Origin: Nitrosomonas sp.
GTDB taxonomy: Bacteria > Pseudomonadota > Gammaproteobacteria > Burkholderiales > Nitrosomonadaceae
Length of the DNA: 64,000 nt
Direction: 5' to 3'
Assembly (NCBI RefSeq): GCF_020852615.1
Contig: NZ_JADZAJ010000018.1
Location: forward strand, 1-64,000
Shown here: positions 51,945 through 64,000 of the stretch, piece by piece
Numbering within the stretch: the first letter of the stretch is position 1
Layout: every line of letters begins with the position of its first letter
Notes under the pieces: generated by a model
The model's database searches: none
What the model saw: only the letters and a program-made list of their open reading frames with translations
What the model was told of the DNA's origin: nothing
Made by a program: the position numbers and the translations under genes

Positions 51945-52940
51945 ATGAAAAAACTGATAACGGGTGTATTTTTTCTGATCTTCATGCTGTTCGGAACTGC
52001 CCGGGCAGCGCCGTTTACCAGCCTGTACGCGTTTGGGGACAGTCTCTCGGATGGCGGTAGCAGCCCGGCTGCGGTAATGAGCATTTACAGGCTGCTGGGA
52101 AATAATTGTGATCCGGCTCATCCCTGTCCGCCTTATGTGGGTGGGCATTATTCCAATGGGCCGGTAGCGGTTGAATATCTGGCAAATTCAATCCTGCCTG
52201 GCGGCGCAAATCCGGGTAATTTTTTCAATTATGCAGTTGCCGGGGCAACCAGCGGTATTGGCAATTATGGTGATGAAGGAACGGCAGCTACAGGAGGTGA
52301 ATTTGAATTACCCGGTATCAGCCGGGAAATTGTGGGTTATTTACTTTCTTCGGGAGGTGCAGCTGATCCGGATGCGCTTTATTTTGTCTGGGGGGGAGCG
52401 AATGATTTCCTGACGGGAGGAGCGCCTGCTGATGCGGCGAAGAATATTGCAAACAGTGTGGATGCCCTCATTTTTGCAGGTGCCACCCATTTCTTTATAC
52501 CCAATCTGCCTGATCTGGGGCGGACACCTTATGCTGCAGAACAGGGTATGCAGGAGCTGGCGCTGGCTTTTTCCAGTGCGTTTAATGCAGCACTGTCTGC
52601 CGAGCTGGCGGAACTGGGTATGCAGTCCCCGGCTGTAGAAATCATCCGGTTTGATGCCTTTTCCGTTTTTAATCAGATTACGGATAATCCGGCGGCACAT
52701 GGTTTTACCAATGCACAGGAAAGCTGTCTGACTTTTCAGGCTGGATGGGTGCAATGCAGCGATCCGGATCAATACGTGTTCTGGGATGGACTGCATCCTG
52801 CCACGCGAGCACATGCCCTGTTTGCTTCGGTTTTTGCCCGGGCAATCCCGCTACCGGGAACGCTTGCCCTGCTGATATCAGGCTGGCTGATGCTTGTGAT
52901 TGTGCGCAGAAACAGGGTTGGCAAGAACCTGACCGATTGA
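51945..52940 (+). CDS. GDSL/SGNH lipase-esterase with PEP-CTERM-type sorting signal
   Basis: 331 residues. A signal peptide (MKKLITGVFFLIFMLFGTAR) is followed by a GDSL hydrolase core: LYAFGDSLSDGG (block I, catalytic Ser), VWGGANDF (block III) and FWDGLHPATRAH (block V, catalytic Asp and His). The C terminus ends IPLPGTLALLISGWLMLVIV and then RR, a PLPGT variant of the PEP-CTERM signal: short motif, membrane helix, arginines. Such proteins are anchored, cleaved by exosortase and released into the extracellular polymer. The hydrolase probably acts on esters or acylated glycans outside the cell. Confidence 0.85.
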   Translation: MKKLITGVFFLIFMLFGTARAAPFTSLYAFGDSLSDGGSSPAAVMSIYRLLGNNCDPAHPCPPYVGGHYSNGPVAVEYLANSILPGGANPGNFFNYAVAGATSGIGNYGDEGTAATGGEFELPGISREIVGYLLSSGGAADPDALYFVWGGANDFLTGGAPADAAKNIANSVDALIFAGATHFFIPNLPDLGRTPYAAEQGMQELALAFSSAFNAALSAELAELGMQSPAVEIIRFDAFSVFNQITDNPAAHGFTNAQESCLTFQAGWVQCSDPDQYVFWDGLHPATRAHALFASVFARAIPLPGTLALLISGWLMLVIVRRNRVGKNLTD

Positions 52941-53486
52941 TTATCGGGTTGCTTCGAGTGCTTCCCGGTAGCCTTGCCAGTCGAAATAAGGGCCAGGGTC
53001 AGTTTTTCTTTGTGGTGCAATATCAGTGTGTCCAACGATGTCATTGATGGGATAGGCTGCCTGTATGGCCCGGGTGAGTTCTACCAGCCGGGTATATTGA
53101 ATCGATTCAAATGGCTGGTTATCACTGCCTTCCAGCTCGATGCCAATGGAGAAATCATTGCAGCAGGTGCGACCTTGCCAGTTGGATGCGCCGGCATGCC
53201 AGGCACGCAGGGTACAGGGGACGAACTGGATGATTTCACCATCGCGCCGAATAAAAAAATGGCTGGAGACTCTCAATCCTGCCAGTGCCTGATAATACGG
53301 ATGTGCTTGCGGGTTGATCCGGTTGGTAAACAGCTCAATCACACCTTCACCGCCAAATTCTTCCGGTGGCAGGCTGATGGCATGAATCACCAGCAGGCTG
53401 ATGTCATTCCGGTCCGGCCGCTCGTCGCAGTTGGGCGAGGGAATGTATCTGGCATGAATAAGGCAGCCGTCCGCGTCGATTCGCAT
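52941..53486 (-). CDS. ampD: 1,6-anhydro-N-acetylmuramyl-L-alanine amidase AmpD
   Basis: 181 residues from the ATG at 53486, which aligns with the usual AmpD start (MRIDADGCLIHARYIPSPNC); a GTG at 53537 would add 17 unneeded residues. The zinc ligands are His in VIHAISLPPEEFGG, His in VGHTDIAPQRKTDPGP and Asp in the same stretch. It cleaves anhydromuropeptides during cell-wall recycling in the cytoplasm and so affects beta-lactamase regulation. It is divergent from tmk. Confidence 0.92.
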   Translation of the reverse strand: MRIDADGCLIHARYIPSPNCDERPDRNDISLLVIHAISLPPEEFGGEGVIELFTNRINPQAHPYYQALAGLRVSSHFFIRRDGEIIQFVPCTLRAWHAGASNWQGRTCCNDFSIGIELEGSDNQPFESIQYTRLVELTRAIQAAYPINDIVGHTDIAPQRKTDPGPYFDWQGYREALEATR

Positions 53487-53562
53487 GGATAATGACAGGT
53501 TAGTAGCGTGACAGTCTGGTGCTGTTACTAAGTGCACCCTGTAAACAAATCATTTTAATTGA

Positions 53563-57389
<3,827 letters not shown>

Positions 57390-57390
<1 letters not shown>

Positions 57391-58898
57391 CAATTCGACT
57401 CCTTGGCGATGCGCTCCAGGCCTGCCGCCGTCGTGCGGTATTGCTGGTTCGAGCTGCGCGGCTTGTCAGGAATGGTCATTTCGAGCAGGCCGGCATCGAG
57501 CAGCGGGCGCAGGACCTGGTTCCGGAACTTGGTCCTATTGACTCGTTTGACGGTGGCCATCAGTTCTGAAATTGCCTTGGGAGTAACAGCCATTTCAATG
57601 ATCTGGACTTGGTGCTCACTTAGTCCCGACTGGGTCCCGACTGGGTCCCAACTGGGTCCCAACTTGATCCTGGCTTCCACCGCCACCGGCCAACCTCGCG
57701 CCGCCCGCGCCGCCGCCACGTCGAACGTCACTACCACGGCGCCGGTGTGCACGGTCGTGAGCGGCGGCTCCAGCCCGGCTTCGCGCATCAAACCGGCGAT
57801 CTTCAGCGTGCCGCGCCCCCATGTCTCGATGATGCCGCGCCGGTAGAACGCCTGTGCAATCAGCGGATTCCAGGGCTTCGATTCGTGCTGCCGCAGCAGC
57901 GCTTCCGGGGTCAGGCCGAAGTGCAGATCGCCGATGGAAATGATCTCCAGCCGGTCGTCGTACAACGCCACATTGACCGACCCGCCGCCGATGGCGTAAT
58001 CCCGATGCACGAAGGCATTGGCCAGCGCCTCGCGCAACGCCTCGACCGGGAACAGCGGCGTATCCTCGCGTTCCATCTTGCCCGGGATGATGCGCCCGGC
58101 GATGGGCAACGACTCGATCAGAAACCGCTCCGCCTTGCGCATCAACGCGAAGGCGTTGCCCTGAAACTGGCGGTTGTCGAGGAATTCGTCGCGGCTGGTG
58201 CCCTTGAAGCGTGCCACCTTCAGCAGCAATTGCGGAAAATCGGGCAGCGGCACATCGTCGCGACAAAACAGCACCACCGCCGCGCGGGACAGCTTGCCGC
58301 CATCCACCAGCAGGTTCATGCCGCGCAGGATATCCATCGGTTCGCGCGTGCCGGGGTCTTCGCTGCGCCCCCGGCGAATGGATTCCTCCAAGGTCTGCAC
58401 CATCTCGCGCGTGTCCAGCCTGGTCGTATCCCAGCCGTCGGCAGGCTGGTTTTCCCAGCGCTGCACGGCGTGCAACTCTTCCATCAACAGGCGCTGCTGC
58501 ACATCGCGCGGCATCACCCGCGTGGTGTTCAGCACCCGCTCGTAGGGCACGCCGCGATAGTGCGTGACCCGCCCGCTGCGCGACACCGTAACCACCAGCA
58601 CTTCGCGCTCCGCCTCGACTGGTACGCGCTCCACCGTGGGAAACAGCGGCGGCTCGAAGTGGCGAAACTCCTGCGCCAGTTCTTCCAGCGTGCGGTCATT
58701 GACCGTCTGCCCCACCGCCTTGCCCGAAGGCGTGACGCCGAACAGCACGCGCCCGCCCTGGCCGTTGGCGAAAGCGCACAGCGTGCGGCAGGCGCGCTCC
58801 TTTTCCGCCGTGGATTTCTTGAATTCGAGGGTGGCGGATTCGCCGGAGATGAGCCAGGCGGTGAGTTGAGAGCCTGTCATCGAGCTGGAATTTCTCAT
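57390..58898 (-). CDS. AlbA_2 (Schlafen-like) DNA-binding protein with GHKL ATPase-like domain
   Basis: 502 residues. The N-terminal AlbA_2 domain contains [11 protein letters not shown] (19-29) and [20 protein letters not shown]-like ATPase region follows, with [20 protein letters not shown] at about 287-306 and [10 protein letters not shown] near 355. After a linker made partly of an 11-bp DNA repeat (about residues 411-426) comes a winged-helix-like C terminus. Such proteins are often annotated as transcriptional regulators and are frequent passengers of type I R-M loci. It overlaps both neighbours, so it is part of the operon. Whether it regulates, senses or cleaves nucleic acid is unknown. 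Confidence 0.82.
57623..57666 (-). repeat. 11-bp tandem repeat, about four copies, inside the AlbA_2 gene
   Basis: On the plus strand, GTCCCGACTGG occurs twice, then GTCCCAACTGG, then a partial GTCCCAACT. The unit is not a multiple of three, so gain or loss of one copy would shift the frame between the ATPase domain and the C-terminal helix-turn-helix. The current copy number keeps the frame open. Confidence 0.75.
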
Positions 58899-60418
58899 CC
58901 GTAATACCCCTCCACATTGGAGAGAAACAGTTCGACCTCTTCCGATTGGATTACGGGAGCCAGCTGATCACGAATTGTTGTATCCACGATCTTGATGGCA
59001 TCCACTGCAGCCTTTAGGCCATTGGAAGATATCCAATCGCTGTTCCACAGCGACACTTTTTCATCAGTTACCAACTTGCAGATGGCCTCCTGATATGCAA
59101 TGTCCTTGTCTATCGGAAGCGTTGCACGCTGCAACCATATCTGCATATGGCCGGTATTTGGTAACTTGCCAAATTTTTGTTGTATGCGCTTTACGGTAGA
59201 TTTTTTTACCTCGTCATCCTCAAGAAACTCCAGGAGAATACTCAGTATCGCAGCAGTGATCGGGTAGGTTCTGGGATTTCGATAAGCAATGTCTACCACG
59301 ATGGCGATCAATGGCATCACACCATCGCGCCTTGGCTTGGATTTCAAAAGGCGCTTGTGATAGTCGCTCAACGCGCGAACCAGACTGCCAGAATTTGGGT
59401 GGTTCGTTGCATGGTCATGAACGATCAGCAAGTGCTTCTGCAAGTCTTTCTCTCGCTGCTTGCGCCCCATCCATGCCAGCTTGTCGCCTCTGATGGATGC
59501 TCGCACTACGTCGGAACTGGCGCGTGTTTTTGACGGGTTGAGCTTCAAGCCAAGGCCCGTAGTAATCTCGGTTATCGCTTTGGCGATGGCATCCCCGTCT
59601 TGCGGGTTGTTGATGAAAACGCGGTAGTCATCCCGATACCGGAGCACTTGATAATCCGACAGCCCCAATTCTTCGATGCGCTGCGACAGTTCCAGATCTG
59701 CCAGACCAAGCACCGTCTCGGCGATGAAATTCATGAGCGCTGACCCTTGCGGAATGCCATTGGTCTGGCCATGTCGCATGTCCTGAATATGGTTGTCGAT
59801 TACATTGCCAACCAAACCATTGTCCCGCCGCTTTTTCTTCGCCTCTTCCTTTGTATGCAAGGCCCATGCGATGGAATGCGTGTAAATCGCGCCATAGCAA
59901 TCCGTAACGTCGGTCTCCAGCACATAGTCGTATTCAAGCGAAAGCTGAATGGAGCGTTGCTCCACCTCTTGCCACCACTGCGAAACTTGTTCCGCACGAT
60001 CCTTCTCTTTCGATGTTGAAACGACAGGCAGGCTCAAGCAGCGAATCTTCTTGTTGTTCGAAAATTCCTGAAACCGCGCGCAGATGGAATTCCATTGGGC
60101 TTCATCCGTCATTGCCTGCACCAGCGAGACGTAAATCGCAGGATGAATCAGTTGGAATGGTCGCCACGCATACCGTCCATCCTTGTTATGGAAGATCGTG
60201 TAATTGACGTCATGGTGGTCACGCACGCCAGAACTCAAGCCGGATAGCTGCTTTCCTGTAAGCGCACTGCTAACGTCATCCAACAGGCCACCAAAACCGA
60301 TGTAGGGCGGCAAATCCAGACTGCAGTAGCTCGTCGGCTTCAGAAAGAACTTCCTCGCCTCATCGTACGGCAATTCGAGAATGGACTTCTTGCTTGATGC
60401 CGAGGTAGTCGCATTCAT
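58895..60418 (-). CDS. Reverse transcriptase embedded in the type I R-M operon
   Basis: 507 residues from the ATG at 60418, which overlaps the hsdS stop as ATGA. RT motifs in order: RPFQLIHPAIYVSLVQAM (about 86-103), motif A ETDVTDCYGAIYTHS with D170, motif B NGIPQGSALMNFIAE (about 220-234), motif C YRDDYRVF with D263 and D264, and motif D/E GLGLKLNPSKTR (about 288-299). All catalytic aspartates are kept, so it should be active. It has no maturase, HNH or intron sequences, so it is not a group II intron RT, and no msr/msd was seen, so it is unlikely to be a retron. A helical C-terminal region of about 190 residues is of unknown function. It resembles the Abi/unknown-group RTs used in phage defence. 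Confidence 0.9.
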   Translation of the reverse strand: MNATTSASSKKSILELPYDEARKFFLKPTSYCSLDLPPYIGFGGLLDDVSSALTGKQLSGLSSGVRDHHDVNYTIFHNKDGRYAWRPFQLIHPAIYVSLVQAMTDEAQWNSICARFQEFSNNKKIRCLSLPVVSTSKEKDRAEQVSQWWQEVEQRSIQLSLEYDYVLETDVTDCYGAIYTHSIAWALHTKEEAKKKRRDNGLVGNVIDNHIQDMRHGQTNGIPQGSALMNFIAETVLGLADLELSQRIEELGLSDYQVLRYRDDYRVFINNPQDGDAIAKAITEITTGLGLKLNPSKTRASSDVVRASIRGDKLAWMGRKQREKDLQKHLLIVHDHATNHPNSGSLVRALSDYHKRLLKSKPRRDGVMPLIAIVVDIAYRNPRTYPITAAILSILLEFLEDDEVKKSTVKRIQQKFGKLPNTGHMQIWLQRATLPIDKDIAYQEAICKLVTDEKVSLWNSDWISSNGLKAAVDAIKIVDTTIRDQLAPVIQSEEVELFLSNVEGYYG

Positions 60419-61663
60419 ATGGCTGCCTCGGCATCTGAGACCCGTAGCCGCCCAGAAATCAGGCGCGGCAGCAGGGTGTCGCGTAGGGTAGCGAGGGTGG
60501 CGGCTTGCTGGCTGTTTCGTTCGATGCGTTCGAGCATCGGCTTCGTGACGGCGGAAAACTCGGCAATGACTTGATCCGGTGCGACAACGCACGGTGTTTC
60601 GGCAACGACATTTGGCCGCACTGCGGGATACGCCGCCCCATCGGCGAGATTGGCGAGGCGTTCGATGGCTTCATTTCGCGTGATGGCCAGATAGATGAAG
60701 CTGGCGTAGTGCGGCTTCCTCGGTGAAAGCACGGCAAAGCCTGTGCTGCCGGTAAGGCTCGCATCCGGCATGTGGATGTAGGCGAACGCGCGGTTGCCGG
60801 GGCGAACCGTCCCGACAATGGTGTCGCCTTCGCGCAGATGCATTCGTGCGCGGCTCGGCGCTTCGTCAAAGGCGTATTCGGTAATCGCTTCGATGCGATT
60901 GGACGAAACGCCGCTGAGGTCGATGTAACGCACGGTTGGCGGGTGTTTCTTGTCCGTCCATTTTGCGGCGTTGAGTTCGCACAAGTCCGCGAGCGTCCCC
61001 ACGCGCCACCCCTTCGGAATCAAGTCCAGTTCCAATTCCTGCATATCCTCCGGCAACACGCCGTCGAAGTCCACGAACCGGGACTTGAACAGCGCGGCGG
61101 CGATGGCTTCCAGCGTGGCGTTGGTCTGGTGTAGGTTGTCGATGCGGTCGTCGAGCACGCCGAGCGTTTCGGCGATGGCGCCCTGTTCTTCGAGCGGTGG
61201 AAGTGGCAATTCAATCGTCTTCAAATACGAAGACGGACGCGCGATTGATGGGACGCCGGTTTGCGACGCATTGGCAAGTAGCTTGTGCCGACCTTCGTTG
61301 CTGTGGAAGAAGTAGGAAATGAAGACCGGATCAGCCTTGCTCAAGTCGCAGCGCAGATAGAACTGGCGCTGTGAAATGACATATCGCTCGTATTGGGAAT
61401 TGGGTGGAATGTAGGCGACCTGACTGATGTTCCCGGCATGAGTGAAGATGACATCGCCGCGAAACACATTCGAGTTCCTCATCTTTTCCGCGTGTTCTTC
61501 GGTGACAAAGTTGAAATCTCTGTCCTCCACGCGAACACCACGAAGATGAGCGCCGCTGATAACGGGAACGCCAGTCTCGACGAAAGTCTCGACTTTGATA
61601 TTCGAGCCGAATGGCCCCATCGCAATTTTGTCCGCGATGTCTTCAATGCGGACAATCGGCCAC

Positions 61664-61674
<11 letters not shown>
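60415..61674 (-). CDS. hsdS: Type I restriction enzyme, specificity subunit (HsdS)
   Basis: 419 residues from the ATG at 61674; a longer frame to 61740 would overlap hsdM needlessly. Two target-recognition domains are separated by the conserved helical spacer [20 protein letters not shown] (about 154-173), repeated near the end by [20 protein letters not shown]. Each domain reads half of a bipartite DNA site; the site cannot be deduced here. It overlaps hsdM by 11 bases and the RT gene by four. Confidence 0.93.
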
Positions 61675-63247
<1,573 letters not shown>

Positions 63248-63414
63248 TGTGTTCTTTTCTGTTTGTGTGATATTTTTTGTTGAAGTGCTGGCTGCCGGGG
63301 TCTGGTGTTTCTGATGTTGTACAGCGCCAGCCGGATTATGGCTTATTATCAATCGTTTTTATGCAGACAAAATACTGAATAAATCAGGATTTTTCTTTTT
63401 CGGGAAGATTCTGT

Positions 63415-63836
63415 CTAATTGGAGTAGAGTTTCCAGAAGATAGTCAGCCAGAATAGCAGCGTGCCGATAAAGATCGTACAGGTGGCGGCGGGAATCAGGT
63501 ATTTTTTCCAGGGCTGGCGATGACTGAGGAGTACGCCATCCTTGCCTGCCAGTTTCAATTGCTACCCACAAACAGCTCAGATTATCGTTGAGAACCTATT
63601 CAAAGGTGAAAAATGCTGCAGTAGTAATTACGCCAGCAATTGGAAATAGATAGCGTAATTCAGAGTAATGTTCGGAAAAATCATGATCGAAGTATTTCGT
63701 CAGTAATCCGTCAGCTACACCAAAATAAACAGTCAATATGGCGAAACGGAGCGTGCTGTAGTGTCTGGTGCCCGCTATCAGTTCTTTCAGTTTCTGATCT
63801 CCCGGTTTTTTTATTCGTGTCTGGCTTCCAAATCAT
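63415..63836 (-). pseudogene. Broken small membrane-protein gene
   Basis: An ATG at 63836 with GGGAGA upstream begins MIWKPDTNKK, then a seven-A run (one too many) shifts the frame. In the shifted frame the sequence is clearly protein-like: LKELIAGTRHYSTLRFAILT and YLFPIAGVITTAAFFTFE, two membrane segments. An in-frame TAG at 63598-63596 follows, then VLNDNLSCLWVAIE. A second shift leads to the third membrane segment and end (RQPWKKYLIPAATCTIFIG; FWKLYSN, stop 63415). Three lesions make it a pseudogene of a roughly 140-residue membrane protein of unknown function. Its lower GC matches the host rather than the R-M block. Confidence 0.65.
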
Positions 63837-63875
63837 GTTAAATCTCCCGATCTTAAAAACAGAGCAGCTTAAAAA

Positions 63876-64000
63876 ATGAATCCGACCGAAATTTTTCCGT
63901 GGCAGCGGTCAATCTGGCCACGAATCCGGCAGCCGGACAGTGTGCAGCGGCATCACGCGCTGTTGCTGAGGGGGCGCAGGGGGATTGGCAAGCTGGGTTT
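63876..64000 (+). CDS. holB: DNA polymerase III delta' subunit, N-terminal part (runs off window)
   Basis: The ATG at 63876 opens MNPTEIFPWQRSIWPRIRQP, then HHALLLRGRRGIGKLGF at the window edge. That is the start of HolB clamp-loader proteins: a short lead, HALLL, and a P-loop-like GxxGIGK. HolB is an AAA+ clamp-loader subunit that helps place the beta clamp on DNA. In related genomes holB directly follows tmk. It is divergent from the broken membrane-protein gene 40 bases away. Identification rests on 41 codons plus context. Confidence 0.8.
   Translation, partial: MNPTEIFPWQRSIWPRIRQPDSVQRHHALLLRGRRGIGKLG

Noticed and set aside
57747..58904. 385-residue rightward frame opposite the AlbA_2 gene
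   Set aside because: It is antisense to a gene with clear domains, is very rich in Arg, His and Gln as shadow frames are, and has no recognisable family.
58895..60418. Group II intron or retron explanation for the reverse transcriptase
   Set aside because: The gene is seamlessly overlapped by operon neighbours, with no maturase or endonuclease domain, no intron ends and no space for an msr/msd RNA next to it.
63248..63352. N-terminal extension of hsdM from a TTG
   Set aside because: The extra residues are low in complexity and absent from typical HsdM; the ATG at 63247 gives the normal start and leaves room for a promoter.

Overview
The window looks like a chromosomal segment of a betaproteobacterium, most likely a Nitrosomonas-like ammonia oxidiser. 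This is inferred from recalled family resemblance of the proteins, the complete 14-gene nuo cluster next to tpiA, secG and tRNA-Leu, an HpnN-type hopanoid transporter, and exosortase-A/PEP-CTERM associated genes. No database search was possible. Most of the window has moderate GC. The block at about 54.2-63.3 kb is visibly GC-richer and stands out as acquired DNA.

Layout. (1) 1-8.8 kb is the edge of an IS3-family element followed by the tail of an exopolysaccharide / exosortase-A cluster: a sugar-transfer ATP-grasp protein, a Wzx-like flippase, two divergent asparagine-synthase-like proteins, an internally deleted galU remnant, an O-glycosylation ligase and a low-molecular-weight protein tyrosine phosphatase. 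(2) 8.9-15.0 kb holds an MsbA-type ABC exporter, then a leftward group gpmA-envC-ctpA-moeB. (3) 15.2-31.3 kb is a rightward run tpiA-secG-tRNA-Leu(GAG)-nuoABCDEFGHIJKLMN, encoding the whole of respiratory complex I. (4) 31.3-39.5 kb holds a secreted sorbosone-dehydrogenase-like protein, htpG, a PD40 propeller protein, hpnN, a DedA protein and tRNA-Lys(TTT). (5) 39.5-54.2 kb is mixed housekeeping and envelope genes: a very large VanZ / O-antigen-ligase fusion, hemJ, def, mtnP, ligA, a His/Gly-rich CpxP-like protein, corA, a DedA-PAP2 fusion, a secreted PEP-CTERM GDSL hydrolase, ampD and tmk.

(6) 54.2-63.25 kb is the most interesting part. It is a leftward five-gene operon hsdM-hsdS-RT-AlbA_2/ATPase-hsdR, a type I restriction-modification system with a reverse transcriptase and a Schlafen-like (AlbA_2) ATPase embedded between the specificity and restriction subunits. 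Every junction overlaps (11, 4, 4 and 1 nt), so the five proteins are probably made together. The block sits between tmk and the start of holB at the right edge, two genes that are normally adjacent in this group, so it appears to have split a conserved operon. hsdR even overlaps the last 24 bases of tmk tail to tail. The AlbA_2 gene carries an 11-bp tandem repeat whose unit is not a multiple of three, which could act as a frameshift switch. A broken small membrane-protein gene lies between hsdM and holB.

The exopolysaccharide cluster at the left and the PEP-CTERM hydrolase near 52 kb probably belong to one export and sorting pathway, although the exosortase itself is not in the window.
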